NCBI GenBank assembly: GCA_003993805.1 | Contig: RSEF01000003.1 | Location: forward strand, 38,483,410 to 38,547,409 | Origin: Himantopus leucocephalus | Taxonomy: Eukaryota > Chordata > Aves > Charadriiformes > Recurvirostridae | Direction: 5' to 3' | Length of the DNA stretch: 64,000 bases | Shown here: positions 36,301-51,700 of the stretch, in pieces | How positions within the stretch are numbered: position 1 is the stretch's first letter | How the letters are laid out: each line of letters opens with the position of its first letter | The notes under the pieces: generated by a model | Told to the model about the DNA's origin: nothing | What the model saw: only the letters and a program-made list of their open reading frames with translations | Databases searched by the model: none | Position numbers and translations under genes: made by a program

Positions 36301-39300
36301 CTGTCTGATCGCAGAACCAAGATATCAGGACTGTAATGCTTTCCTAGTTTTTTTTGTACTGAACATAACTACCTAAATAACAGAAGCAAAATTATACCAA
36401 ATCAGAGAGGCAGACCAGCAAAAAAGACAGAAAGAAAACTAACAGAAGCCGTCAGGTGAGAACTAAATGGAAGCGGTATTTTGACAAGTGAAACTTGCCT
36501 CGCATCACAGGGAACCACTAACTTCTTTTACCTTCAGCTGTAGTATACAGCATAACATTTCTACTGACCCTCTTCCTTGAGAGCTCTATAGCAATGAGAA
36601 ACATCCAACAAAGTGCCCAACTGTCTAGTGACCCCCTGCCACTAATGGTTTCATCTACTGCTTGCTGCTTTGTTAAATGCTGTAATAAATAATGGTAGTG
36701 TTTGTGAATAGACCAGGTAACTAACCACTTGCCCTAGAACGAATATCCAGTGCTTGTTAGTAGTCATTTTACATGCCCTCAGCTGTAATTCTGCAATCTT
36801 AATTCAGGCAAAATTCCCATTGTCTTCAACTTCAACTGCCATTTCCTGACTTTTGAGCGCTTAACCATGCAACCTTTACATTCCTTTAACATTGCTGTTC
36901 GTCAACAGAATAATTCATTATGTTGTGTGTAGCTTAGGGACTGTGTAATTCTTTCTAGCAAATAGCAGCCTTTAATGAATGGCACCTGATCAATAATGCA
37001 GAATTCAACATTTGAGAATAAATAAAAAGCCTTTTTCATGAGGGGTGTCTGTAGGAAATGTTAAAACCATTTATCAAGGGTCCAGGCTGATAGCCTGCAG
37101 CTGCTGTCCACAAGAACTATAAAAATGAACTTCGTTGAGTCCTGCAAATACGTTTTTCTGTCTTGAGTGTAATTAGCTTTTTCCATGACCAAAACACAAA
37201 ATAAGGGCTTATTGACTATGAATGCAATGGTCATTACGAGAGCCTTTTTAAAGCAAAACTTTGCCATAATAGTACTTTGTCCCTAAGCTGCTAGGGTTAT
37301 TTTATCTTGTTTTCCAGGTGCACCTTTAAAACAATCCTCATTGTAACTCCAGACAGGCTGAGGTGCTCAGTACAAATGCAAAAAGGCATTTATATTTGGG
37401 TTTCAAAAACACACATTAACAAGGCAATTGGACAAACATTACAAACCAAGACAACGGTAAGTGTGTTACCTCTTCGTGATATCTAGGTGAAGCATCTATC
37501 AAAGGAGCAAGCAGTTTTGACTGTAATGGAAAGCTTTTATTTTTCTTAATAAATGATCTATCAGGGAAGCACAGGGTAACTCCAGCTCCTTTGCTGAAAA
37601 TTTGCATCCAGTGGTAAGTGGAGTAGCAATAGTTAAGGGCTATAATCACTCTTGACAAATATGAGCAAGATGATGAAAACAGGTTTAATGAAGTTCGTTT
37701 TAGTCCTGCATAGCTTAAAAAACTTCATTGTGTGTGGCAAAGTGATCTCTCCTTCTCAAATCCTAAACCTAGTGTTACCAGTTTTCTATGCATGCTATTT
37801 AAAAATAACTAGGAAAATCTCATTCTGGACTCTACATATACAAGCAAGGGTCTTTCTGTTGCACTCATCACCAGGATGGGGACTGCATCAGCCACGTAAT
37901 CTTACTTTCTAAAGATCAAGCTCTTGATCGCTTAGGAGCTGCTCAAGACGACTTCACCTTTAGCTAGCCTGAATTACACTGACGATTTCTATCTTTTCTG
38001 ATGCAGACAGAGTGAGCTGATGATGGATAAGAACAAGTGGATGGTCTTGGAGAGGTTGGGCAGGCAACAATTCTACGCCTCCATCCGCTCTCTCTTATAG
38101 ATGGAGGTGGCTGCTTCATCTCCTCTAAAATCTTATGATTTCCAGTGTGGTCGCAATGATGTCACCATGAGTCATCAATGAGATCCAGCATTCTCAAAAC
38201 TGAGATCACACAGCAAAGGCCTTGGTGCCTTTGATGAGTAACAATTCCTGCAGAGACACTGCATCTCTGTTGACGCTACTGGAGATATCCTAGCTATTAC
38301 ACCAATTAATTCATTTAGAAATCCATCTCTTTAAACAGTCCTTTTCCACCTACTATGAAAATGTCTACAGTACCACTGCTATTTGTCATGGGTGGCACTG
38401 CATGCCAGACAATGGCTATGAAAGTAGCAGTTAGTGCCCAGGTTTCACAAATGATTGAAGCAACTAGCCTCCTCTTGAGCAATAAAGGGATCTTTCATTT
38501 TAGGATAATTCATCCTCCATGCCTGTCACTACTGTAGCTTAGTATCAGGGAAGAAATAATCTTTGATGCCTTGTAACATTTTGTCACTCACCACAACATA
38601 GAGTGATTAATGAAGAAAAAAAGGGGTGAGGGTTGAGGGTGGTGTTTTAAGAAGCATCTTCCCACCGTAGATTAGAGCATAGGCAAAACAAATAAGCAAG
38701 ATAAAATATATCAGAAAGATAAAAGGGAGAAGGTACCACAACAAATAGCACTTACAGAGCGATTTTTAATGTGCAGCATAGAATGAAGCTTGATGAAACA
38801 TTCAAACTTCAAATCTAAACATGATCCTAAATCAGCAATGTGTGGTAGGGAACGAGACAGCTCTACTGCTTGCCTGTCTGGCGAAGGATGGTTTTATACC
38901 ACAAAACCTGAAAAAGGTATGTCGTGAAGTGGGACTGCCTGAGTACAGACTGATCATACACATCAGTATGAAATGCGAGAAGCACAGAGAGTGTGGCCAG
39001 GGTTGGGCCAGGATCCAAATAAGAGTCATGCCAACCACAGCAATATTCAGATTTTCGCTGGTGGAGCCAAAGCCCTAACTTGGATCAACTTGGTTTTTCC
39101 TCACTTCTTTCAGTATATAAAATCCATCCAAATAGTTCCTGGAATTTACAGTACCACATTTAGACAGAAAGGACCACAAATCTGTCTGGCTGAGAAGCCT
39201 CAGGTACAGTCACAGGCATTATGACAACTATTACAGTGAAAAATTAACAATGCGGGGTTTTAATTGCACTTTTAAAGCTGCCTTTATCACTTGTTGTCCA

Positions 39301-39551
39301 GTGCTATGGCTGTACATTAGCCCTTTATTTTTTTAACGACTGTCCTCACAGCACCACTCACCTGTGAGTGCTGCAAACCACACAGCTCTGTGCTTACCTC
39401 TTTAATGCTCAAGTATCTTTCATTCTTACATAGTATTTTTGCTACACAAGGAAAAAACTGGGATATAGATCTTACTTCGGACACTGTGCATCTCATCTTT
39501 GGGTTTATTTACATCTGGCTTTTGATTCAGATTATTCAATAACATAAAGCC

Positions 39552-39783
39552 TAATAAATGGTAATATGTCATGGCTCACACACAGCTTTGTCTATACCAC
39601 TGCTCTTACTGTATTTCTATTAAATGCTGCACGTCTTACGTGACTGCATGTGCATTTGCTAACNTAATAAATGGTAATATGTCATGGCTCACACACAGCT
39701 TTGTCTATGCCACTGCTCTTACTGTATTTCTATTAAATGCTGCACATCTTACGTGACTGCATGTGAATGTGCATTTGCTAATA
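39552..39783. repeat. 113-bp tandem duplication with an N at the junction
   Basis: Two copies start with taataaatggtaatatgtca at 39552 and 39665 (period 113). Copy 1 ends at an undetermined base, 39664. The copies differ by two substitutions (tataccac/tatgccac and cacgtc/cacatc) and a 6-bp insertion near the end of copy 2. The N exactly between the copies suggests an assembly join. Confidence 0.97.
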
Positions 39784-42700
39784 TTCAGTGCAAGCTTTGG
39801 TAAAGGTGAATATTGCATATGAACTTGCCAAAGTAAAGGAAATGTGTTCTGTCATTAATTTCTACCAATTTGCAGAGATGTTGCAAGAAATGTGGTCTCT
39901 GTCAAGATGCTTCAGGACATAACCCATTCACTGTGTAGTAACAAGACAGAACAGGGTACATTTTCAATGAAGTGATTATGTCTGGATGTCCTTGGATAGT
40001 ATGGGATTCAGTAAACCTCTTAATATTATTTTAATTAAGCTGTTACAGTCCATCATGTCAAAACATAAAAATACAGATTATATAAAACTGCATTAGGGGA
40101 CCTTACAAAGCCCTGATTAATGGCCTGATAGGTTGTAAAATGAATCCAAACTGTAAATTTACACCGAGGGCTTTTCTAAAATGTGAATTATTGACTTGAC
40201 AGATCATAATAACTCTTTCCAAACTATTCTGGTCTATGGTTCAAATCTTTTCTGTATAGCTCACTGACATGCACAGTAAGTCTAATTTACTATGTCTCTT
40301 ACTGCATGAACATCCACAGACTGCAACATCCTCTGAAACGTATTCTGAAATATTGCAAGTGACCAGATGGACAAAGGCATGAGAAAGAAAATGTCATTAA
40401 TCTAGAATGACTTCCAGATAAGAGTAACTCAGAATTCCTCCTACTAGCTCACCTGGCAGAAAAGTTTCTACTATTAACGAGGTACACCGATGCCTGAATA
40501 TGTTACATGGAATCTGCTTTATGCATCAGCTACCTTGGCTTTCCAGTGATTTCCATTAGAAAAAGGTGGTTTATTTGCTGTTTCAGGGTGCCATTATTTT
40601 CTATAGCCCTAATGCAGGAGAGATATTTCTAGTACCTAGCAGATTACTTCTAGACAGCTATATTAACATGACCCTCAAAAAACCACTTGAATCCAAAACT
40701 TCCTATCTGGATATATTCTAATCACCTTTAATTACCTCTGAAGACCGGAGCAAACCACAGCTCATCAGCTAGGAAATCTTAGACACTGCAGGCAAAGAAG
40801 CCATTCTGGATCCTATGGAGCTCAGCCCCTACAGACCATACAGATGCGACCGATCAAGCCACTCAGTTCTGGCAACTAACACTCTGTTGCAAATATCTAC
40901 AAGAGTCATAAAATGTAGTCCCCTCTTCCCCAAAGGGGAGGGATGAACTCAAAGTCTGTCTTGCTGAACCTCTGCAACGTGGCATTTATTCCCCTGAAGT
41001 TAAAATTCCAAACTTGGATCAGCTAGGATATTTTGCAAAATCCCTTATTTTTCCCTTGGTAAGAGGACTCTCACTTACACATATCTAAATTGAAAATTTG
41101 TATCTTGTTGCAACATATACAGTTGAAGATCTTTTGATTAAAAGAAATCACAAATACATTTTAACTTGAAAACTTTCAATTACATCTTTAAATATCCAAC
41201 ACTCAGAATTTCTATTTTGTCACGTACCTATGGAGTACTCTCAACCCAAATTTTTTCAGGGGAGAAAAACCCATAAACAAAAAACGAACTAAACAAAAAT
41301 GAATTGAAAAATTTTCAGCTATTTTTGGCTCAATTGCTAGTTCAACTTTCAATCAACTCCACCAGTTTTTAAATAATGTGATTAGATTAATATTGTGAGC
41401 TAGAATGACCTGACAGCAAGTGGCCATCCTGAAATACAGCTACTAATAAAAAAAATTACATTAGATAATTAAGTTGTTGCTTTAGTAGAACTAGACCTAC
41501 TAACTGGGCATGCATTAAACACTAAAATACTGAAAGAGTTAAGAAAATCCCAGTAGAAAAAAAAATAATTGTTTTTTAAAACCTTTACATTAGACTCCAC
41601 AAAACTGAGGAAAATAAGACTGAGCAAATTGATATCTAGAAAGAGTTCTAATCATGCAATTATATTATCTTTTTGAAGTAGCGTAACATGTATTTTGTAG
41701 AGCTAATCTACATTTCGTTACTCTCTCTAGAGATGCACACTCAGAGCAAAGTCTACATACATTCACCATATTTCCCCACTAATATGGTCAGTTCATTATC
41801 TTAATATGAAACAAGATGAGTTTAAAAAAAAAAAAGATACCCCCAAAATCCAGCCTAAAAGCCAACACATTTTTGTGCAGAAAACTGAAGTTTCTGTAGG
41901 CATACATGGCATACTATCCTGAATCTACATTTTCCAAAGAGTCTGCAAAGAAAAAGCAGGAATGCCTTTCATGTGTAAACCTAGAAAAGCATGTAGCAAT
42001 CTGTATCATAAAACCTTTGCAAATAGTTCCTTCATAAGAATAAAAGTGTAGAGGACGAGTATACAGAAATGCTCTAAAGAAAAATGAAGGGTAGATATTT
42101 AAAATATTTTAAAAATATTTGTCAATATATGTCCACAGAGAAGCCAAAATACACAAGATGAAATCCTGTCCCACTGACTTTATCCACAAACTATCTTTCA
42201 GACAGATTAGGTAATCATAGGATGTCGACTTGTTTAAGTCACTTCAACTCTTGAAGATTAACAGGGTCTTTTCAGGCTGGAAAGAAAAGATTTCACTAGA
42301 AGGAATGAACAAAAGTAAGAAAGGAAGATCATGGTCAGAGTAACCCCTAAAAGTGCATCCCTCACAACAGAGGAAACTATTAAGAACAATAGTCAAACTT
42401 TTTGGAAAGAGGAGCATATCTGGGGCTGGGGATCAGGGGCTGGACTTAGCCTTCTCTGCCTCGTCCACCACCTTTTTCCTCTGAAGAGAAGGGCTGGCTG
42501 GAGGCCACCATTGCCCCAAAGGTTGAATACCTCCCCCAGGGCTTGAATACAGCCAATTACTTTAACTCTGCTGATGCCCTTGGTGAAGAGAAGGAAGAAA
42601 GCCTATGCATGGCCAAACACTTGAAACACTTTCTGCCTTGGTATGGCCAGTTATATAACTCCCGCAAATGGGACATCATCCCTATGCTGAAGTTCAGCTA

Positions 42701-45700
42701 CCCTCCGTACACTGGGAACTTCGCTGTTGAAATATTAGGGACTATAGTAAGGGAAAGGTTTATAAATGACAGGAAGATGAAGCTGGCTTTTCTAATTCTA
42801 ACATCCTATGATAAATGCTTAAATAAAAAAATCACTTGGAATTCTCAAGCAGGGAAAGTAACTCTAGGAATGATAACACCAAGCTTTTCCCTTCAATATG
42901 CAATACTCACTACTACATAAGGCTATTAAGGTAAATACTGTAACTGGATTATTATTTTTTTTTTAGTATCTGGATGATGGTGTGACCTTAACAGGGTTTG
43001 TTCTGCAGTTATGGTCCCAAGGGGATGCTACAAATAATCAAACCACCTACTACACCATGTCACCTAATTTTCCTCAGGTGTTAGGAAAGAATTAGCCTTT
43101 GATAGAGGCAGTAGGAGACTGGACTGTATTGACCACTGACCTAATCTTTGCCAAATTCATGTAGGATGTTCATGAGTTTGCATAGATCTATTTCATGTTC
43201 TTGCATCTCCACTCAATGCCTTCAAGAGCAGGATTTCTCTTCCTTCCCTCCATTCCATTATACATTCCTATATGGCTCAATTCTCTGGGCCTTACTGTTG
43301 TTACTCATTAGATGTATGCTATTAATTACTTCGCAGGTTACTCGAGTATCTTGAGGAGAAAAGATCATCTCTTTGCTCTCAGTGTCTGACAATCAGTGAA
43401 TCCAACACTTAATTAGGCTAAATACTGCTCTCATAAATTCTATGGAATGATTTTTTTTTAAAGTAAGACATTGCTCAACATAGCCTCAAATTTCAAAATT
43501 ACTCCCTAAATTACAGAGAGAGTAAGTAGTCACAGAACTTGCAGGATTTCACCTTCCTTACAGTATCATTCAGGCACACAGGGAAAGCATAAGGGTGCAG
43601 AACTGTAACTGCCTGGAACGAATGGCACTGTGGAAGTGTCCAAACAAGCACCAAAAATGCTGCATTGGATCGATGGTATTTCTATCCAGCTATCATAGAC
43701 ACAGTCTGAATGATTTTCTTGCAGTTCTCTATCAGCACTCTTCATTTCTCACCTGGAAAAGCTCTACTGCTATTCCAGTCCTAAGCCTCTTCTGGCCAGA
43801 GATGGAAACCTGCCAAAACATGCTGGAGTACTGTGAATGAGGTGTGCTAGAGAGTCCTCTGAGACTACAAACTCATTTTTACACAAGGTCTGAGCAAAGG
43901 TGTGAACCCAGATGTGTAGAGATAGACTATTGCATTAACCTACTGTGCCATTTGTCTGTGTTTATAACAAACTCACACTGTATTTCATGGACAAGACTGC
44001 ACTTCTCTCCAGCCACACAGTGACAAAAGAGGTGCTATAATATTCATTTGTAGTAAAAAAAAGTTCCAATGTGGAGCCATCTTTTGCACTGACAGAAGAT
44101 GCATCCTTCCCCACTGACACCGCAGGGAACAGTCATCAGATGTCAAGAGGGATTTTTCAAAAGCCTTCAGAGACCTAATTAGGCTGCCACTGAAGCCAGT
44201 GATAAAATTCCTATTGCCTTTAGAGGAATAAGAGCAGAGGTGGGCCCTTGCTGTGCTCTGCCAAAGCTTCTGCTCTCTCATCCATGTGTTATACCACAGC
44301 TCAGACTCTTGTTTTCCTCCAATCATTTGGACCTGATCCATAACCTCGTCCTGTATGTCATCTGTTTTTTCAGTCTGATTTAGAAGAGAAGAGCATTGAA
44401 ACAACACTGAACAAACTGATGGCAAAGATAAAAACAACAACAATAAGTGCCACTAAAGATCAATTTTTCAGTGCATGATGGAAGGGAAATCTGTCTCAAC
44501 TGAGAGCTGTAAAGATTTTTTTAAATACTGCTCTAAAAAATATGGAGACTGTTGGTTGAGCATTCCTAGTTTAACACCCTTATTGTGACCAATTGGTAAA
44601 TATATTTATCCAGTGAATTCATTGCCATGAAATTAAAAAAGAATAGGGTTGGGTGTTTTTTTTTCCAGTTTCAGCCCATGATAAATTCCTCTTTATTTTA
44701 CTAGCTCTCTCACATTGTATTAACGGAACTTTATGAAGTGTTTGCCAGGCCAAAGGCTAATCTAATTACATAGACTTTTCTGGATCAGATCCATTTGTTA
44801 CAGACTATTTCAGTGACTTGGCTTCTGTCTGTGCATGTATGTGTCTACACAAAATGATAAAATCAATGTTCTCTCCCCCAAGCTGTGAATTTTAATACTT
44901 CTATACACAGCCTTCTCAAAAGGTTCCAAATGTATTTTAAAAAGGAAGAAAAAAAAAAAAGGAAGACATGGAGGTCATTTTTTAGCAAGAGTTCATCTTA
45001 GATGATCATTTACACTGCAAAATTACTGTGTATCAAATAAATATTTTTCTCCTCAGTAAAGTCTTTAAAAATGTCTGTATTCATTAAGACAGAGATGTAA
45101 CTTCCTTTCCTCTCCTCACTCTTCCTCCTTTCTCTGATTCTCAGCTGCTCAAATCATTACTGTTCTGCAACAGAGCCAAATTCACAACTGATGTGGAAGG
45201 CTGGTTTATGCGGTGAAGGACTGTAAGTGTATGCTTAGGTAGTCAAGAGAAAATCCACACGGGTATAATGTACCTCTTGAGGGTGTCAAATGTCTGTTGA
45301 GGGAGTCAAAAACAGGTGTGTGGTTAGATTCATCATTCTCTTGTTCCAGTGCATGAAACTCCATGTGCCGAGTCACATACCAGCATGTTGTGCGCGTGGG
45401 ACAGCTGCACGTCCACTCAATTGGTGCAAGAGCCCCAGAGGTAGTCCATGAAACATGTACTGCTCCAACCGCACCTCTCCTTCTCCTCGGCCCAACACAC
45501 CAGGCACAGCTAGTTAGCACATCAGTCAGCAAGTCAGAAAGCAGGAAGAAGGTTTCACCAGGCTTCAAAACTAGGAGATGCAGTCCTGGCCATAGGGGAG
45601 CTTGAGATGAGGTTCAGCTGCAGTCAGTCTCATATGCATCACATGAGACTTGACAACCTTGCTTAAATCTTAAACCCCATTAAAATTGTTTGGCACATCT

Positions 45701-48700
45701 CTGGCACTGCAACCATGTTAAGGTGCTCCCTGATTAGCTGTTGATTCCCCCAAAGTGGGGAAAGTCTATAGAATTGTTAAATAGAAACAAGCCTGGTTTT
45801 CTGGGAAACACCAACCTTTGAAGGGTTCAGCTAATCACCCACACTGAAAATCCTAACAAACCCAGACAAAAGCTACATAAGAGTCATCTTCTGAGGTTCT
45901 TGAGGATACACTAGCTGTTAGACGCTAAACATTTCCCGTATTCTAGTAAAGTAACTTACTACTGCTTCTCCTGTTCAGCCTCTCCTCTCTCTCCCCATCT
46001 TTTTCCCTCCAACCCCTAATCATTTTGCTATAAATTTGATGGCCAAAAGGGGCAAAAGAAAGCAAAGGTGACATTACCAGAAAGTAAAGTGGTTATTGGT
46101 TGAAGAACATAATGACATCTAGGGCAGAAACTGCCAAAGAACCTGTCTCCTACTACTGTCACCTTTAATAACTTTCATCTTGTTTTTTGTTAAAACATGA
46201 AAATGAAACCATTCAACTCAGATGGCTGCTGCCGGTCTGTCTGCCTGTCAGCCTCAGATAGCAATTTGGTTTCTGTATTTCTCTGCAGCAGCACAACAAA
46301 GTCATTGAGCCAATATTCATGTAATACGCACAGTGTAAGGGGCTCCCAAGGTAGAGCACCGTATCTGGGAAACCTGTATTCCTACTGGACAGCCCCTGAT
46401 GGGATCACTGTGTCAAAGGCATGCCATGAGCAAAGGAAATGCTGCAGGAGCAGACACCACTCCAAAAACTCTCAGGCAAAAGCAATGGCTGCCGGCAGGA
46501 CCACTTAAAGCACATGAGAGGAGCTCTGCAGCAATTCAGCTCTTGCAACTGAGAACAAAGGATAGTGCAAACACACAAGGAAGGCCAGGAGCCACCTAGA
46601 GCCCCCGTTATGCCTCACGCCATTCCTGTATGAAATGAAGCACATGGGGGACTGAGAACGTGGCACGGTACCACCCATCTAAGGAAGCAGAAGGAGCAAT
46701 CTCTCCATCTTGTTTCTGGTAATGTTCAAACTAATTCTTATCCAAGCCACAAGGCACATGCATCCAGCCCCAGTGTCCCAGCAAAAGCCCTACACAGACA
46801 TCCCCAAGTATCATTCAGGTAATAGATTTTTAAAGTTTACTTGACTTTGAACTCCATAAACCTAAACAGTGTTTTCTGTGAAGTCATAGCACACACAGAA
46901 GAGAAACCAAAATGTTCTAATTAAAGGCCTTGTCCTGTTATCAGAGGATATTGGATTAGTGCAAACCACATCAGAGGAAACTAGTTAATCCATGTTTGGT
47001 TGATTTGTACACTAGGGAGGCCAAAAGATTTTAGCAGTCAAGTATTATTTACAGCAGTTATAACATCCTGTCAGTTTAATGACAGAAAATCCAGCGTTAC
47101 TTTTTTGGCTGAATGATGAGGGTTTTCTTTTTTTAATATAGACACATTTCTAACTATCTCACTTCTAAACCAATATTATAAATATACTTTGATTTGTGTT
47201 GTTAACTTCAACAATATCCATGACATATGAATTAACTGTGCTGATAACCTCCAGAGAGTTGCAAATAGGAACATGATGTAACAGCCATGGTAAGTCATTT
47301 CAGGAGTACTTTAATTCCACATGACAACAGTTCTCTTGATGGAGGGGTGGGCTGGGAGAGGCCAGGATTTGCCTGGATTATTCTCTAGGATTACTAGTGT
47401 GCATCCTGACACAACATCTATAGTTATATTCAACAGAAAAGCATGAGAACTCTGTTGTTTCCCCACTGCGTGCATAAGCCAGAACAGCCTATTCAGCTTT
47501 TGCGTTGCTTTCTGGGGGAACATACTAATAAATAATAAGCATACCTCTAAACACACTCTTTGTTAAAGTGAAAATGGGGTTCTTCATTTATGGTCCCAAA
47601 GTTTCCACATTCCAGGCGGGTCGTTTCTGGCCTTTTTCTCCTTGGCACACTGTTTATACAAAGAAGCGTCTGTATGCTTCACTAACCCTCATGTTGTACT
47701 AACTCTAGGCTTGAGCTTTCAGGCTAGGTGATATTTTTCCCCTTTTCTAAATGAATGCCTTGTTCAACACATTGTTGATACAGGGCTGAAGAGAGGTATA
47801 TTATACCATAAGGGACCAGTTTACATACAGCAATACACTTTTTTTTTATTAATGCAATCCATCATTTACCTTATCCTCTCTGTGAACAAAACAAAAGGAT
47901 CAAATTTATATGTAACTGCCCAGTGCAGAGATTTTTGTAAGGCTTGTTTATGAAAAGAGAAACCAGTGTGGGAGTAAAATATAATTCATAACATATAAAT
48001 ACTTCCTAAAGGTACAATAAAGATCATGGCATCAGCAGAAATAAAAAGCATTATGGGAGAAATAGTAGCAGATCCTCACATTAGAAGGCAGCAGAGAGAG
48101 GCCAGGAAGGGAGGGTAAGGGGCAGCTGGTAGCCCCACTCTGGCCCACACAGAGTGAGCAGCAGCATTAGCTAAGCAGGAGGGAAGAGAATGTGAAGCTT
48201 CTGTCTCTGATAAGGCTGTTAAAATGCGGTTTCTAGCAAGCAATATCTCAAATATCAGCTAATACAGAAATTTTATATTGCAGTAACGGCATCTGGACCA
48301 ATTACAGTTCTTTTGTGTGCCTCTTTTCACATAACCAGAGTGAAACCACGTACTCATCTATTTCTCCTATCTATAAAGAAAATAGGATATGATGAATTAG
48401 GTGCAGGTTCCTAAGATTTTAGACACCAGATCTTTAGCAGATGTAAATAAGCACCAATCAGCAGAGCTGCTCTCACAGAGCTCTGCCCTGGTCTACTCGA
48501 TCACTGTCTTCTGCTGTAGTGCAGGCATCTTCCTCCCCTTTTATAACAGACTAAGGTCAGCAGACCAGCTGGGGGGAAGCTGGATGGGAGTGAAGACACA
48601 GACTGGTGTAAGAGAAAAAGACAGATTCCAAAATAAGGAGTCAATACAGAAGGCAGCCGAGATGAACATGGGAGGGTGAAAAAGTGGCACTAAGGAAGAC

Positions 48701-51700
48701 AACGTGGAAGGACCATATTCCTGGCAGCAAAGACAAGAAGGCAGTGAGGGGCAAGCTGTAGTCAGGGGCTGTATTCTGCAGAGTAAGAGTGGTACTGCAG
48801 TCCAGAAAACTAGATACAGCTAGTAAAAGGGCAGGCTGGAAGAGTTAAATATCACAGTCATTAATGAACTGAAATTAGATTATAAATCCTTTCAGATCTG
48901 TCATCTATGGTGGTAATGCTGCCCTGCTTCTTCATTTCACTGCAGAGACCATTTCTGCTTATGAGACTGTAAGCAATTAGAACGAGAGTTCTCACCACCA
49001 GGAAATATATCAGGAGATATAGTGATCAGAAGACCAACACATCACAAACTATATACTTGTGGTGCAGCTGCTATAAAGTACGTAAGAAATGCAATGGGTT
49101 ATGTTTTTGGCGGCTGCTGTCAGTTAACAAAAGAAATAGGAAAGACAAAAAGCAAGAAAACTAGAGGGCGAGAGGCTGCAGTTGCCACAGACAAAATTTC
49201 TGTATCAGAAATGGAATGGAAAGAAGATAGTGCCCTATTTCACTTCATCAGGAGGTGATCGCTTCTCTTGTCATTGGTATAAAAACAAGCATTCCTCACT
49301 GTGAACATTTGGTTCTGTTCTGTTTTCCTGTACTCCGGGCCTCCCAAACCTGTTGGTCCTGGGAAAACAAGTCTTCTGAGAAAATAAGCAAAGAGTTCAG
49401 GAAAAAAGTGACACCTTTTACAGCAGCAGAAACAGCTATTGAATTCCAGCTCTGTAGCGCTGCTGTACTGTGGGCTGGCAGCTTTCAGAAAGAGAAGCCT
49501 CTAGGTCTGGGGTTTGTAAGCAATTTGCCACACTTGTCATCCTTGCTGTATAAAAGCCTTTCCCGGAGGACATTGTTCTAACAAAATTATCCACTGCAAA
49601 GGCCAGCAGAATGCTCATCGTGTCTCAATCAAGGCTGCATAAAGAGGAAAGTCAACCATGCATGTCTATCATTTGGACGATTAGCCTTTCTGACTGCAGA
49701 CACTATCCTAAAAGGCTAGTCCTCAGAAGCACCTAATTTCTCAGTTGGAAATTATTTCTCTTTGTCTGTCAGAAGCACATAGCAATGAATGTCCTCTGAG
49801 AACAATATTCAGTGGCTTAAAGTAGAATCAATGCAAATACATCAGAAGCATCCTTGCAATCTCTCTATGACCAAACCAAAAAAAATATTGGTTATTTGTG
49901 ATATGGAGTAGCTAAAAACAAAAGAAAGAAGATGAGCACAGCACGCTAGTCCTCATGCACCTCCATTTACACTTTCGATACTGCTCCTGTCAGTCTCCAT
50001 CACTTAGCCTGTATTCCCTCTGCACCTCGTCAGCTGTACTAACTGCAGTTATTTTTAAGAGGAAAAAACCCACCCGGTCAAAAGAAAAGGAAGAATTATT
50101 TCCAAGGAAGTCTTCATAATCACAATACACTGCTTTAATCTCTGAACTATATCTGATTTATAATAAATTACAACACCTTCTATTATCAGTTAAGCTTTTT
50201 CGTATTGTCTTATCTGCTTGTGTTCCCTGGTAATTCAAATGAAAGAAAACCCGTGAATTGCAGGTGACATCCTTGCAGATCCACAAATACAAGGGTCTGA
50301 GGAACATAACTGATAAAATAAAGCAACTTGCACAATAACAAAAAACATTGCTTACTGTGTGATAATGATATATCTACCACCTTGTGTACTTTCTGTGAAG
50401 GAAAAGTTCTGAGCCAAGCAAGGTCTAAGGATTTCCAGTTCATTCTTACTTTCCTTCCTTCATTCTTTTGTGACATTTTTAACGTCTACTCAAAAGAAAT
50501 TCTTCAAAGGGACCAGATCTGAACCATGATGACAAAGGCATGTCTAGATGAAGCTAGGAGTAATACTAGGGGTTTTTTTCAGTCTGAATTGAAAGGAAGG
50601 TTGACTTCTTTCCCCATCTGTCTTATCTCTAAGATCAGTAAAACACAGACAAATTGGTTTCTTAATGGGGGAAAAAAGCACAGGCAAAAGCATTTTTATA
50701 TTATGGGGTTGCAACAGCCTTTACTTTAAAGCTCAACTAAGTATCACCAAATGCAAATTAACATCTGACTTAATATGAAGCTCTTCTTGCCAGTCTATAA
50801 TCCTCCTCATCCTTCCTCCCCGTACTCTTGAACTTTATGTGGTCTCTGGCAGCTATTTGGTTTGTGTAAATTAAAAGGCACCACTGCATGACAGAGGTGG
50901 TTTTGTTTGACTTCTGCATGCATAGGCTGGGATGTGAACTGAAGGTATGATTGCTGGGACAGCCTGCCCAACGTGCACAAATCAAGCTTTATTTTTATCA
51001 CTATTTTTTTTTTTAATGAAGTGAATTAAAAACTACAGAAGATGCCACATTGACAATTTTGGAGGCCAAAATCTTTCTCTAAACAGACCAGGTACTGCAT
51101 AAACTGTATCCAGATCGATTTACCTATTAACATACCTCAGGTCTATTTGACTAGGGCCATTTCAAGGGGCAAGAGGATTGTTTAGTGTCTGTGCCTGTTT
51201 AATCTTGGGCTCTCAGTCAAGACTGCTAATTCACATACTGGTTTTCCCGATCTGTTTGTCTATTCACTGAGAGACCACCAACAGCCTTTCCTCCACTGCT
51301 CTGAATCTCTAGCTGTCTGGATTTTGAAAATATCAGGTCCTAAAATTCTCCTTTTAAGAAAGTAGCTTTCCATTCTGCTTCCATTTTGGGATACAATACA
51401 AACTATTAAAATGAAACAGGCTCCCATAGTCTCGCTGAAAAATTGATTTCTCCAGCATAACATCTCTCCAGGGATCCAAAGAACAGAATTCCTGCACATC
51501 CCCACACAGGAAAAGGCAGCTGCCGGAGGGCCCCCTGCCCACTGTGGGGTGACTGCTGTCCTAAATAATCCTTGAACTCCAGTTACCACATGTGTCGGTG
51601 TTACGTGTGGTGTTACTGGGTGGGTACAAGGGCAGCAGATCTGTGAACATCCCCTTAGGGTTGCACAGCCAGTCAGAAGCAAGGTACAATTTATCTTTCC

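Noticed and set aside
42543..42920. 125-codon plus-strand frame of protein-like composition
   Set aside because: It begins with TTG rather than ATG, has no recognised motif and no splice context. Not supportable in a vertebrate genome.
43985..44443. 152-codon frame, minus strand, with a hydrophobic start
   Set aside because: The N-terminus looks like a signal peptide, but nothing after it resembles a known protein and there are no promoter or splice features. Same-strand location inside the intron is not enough to call it.
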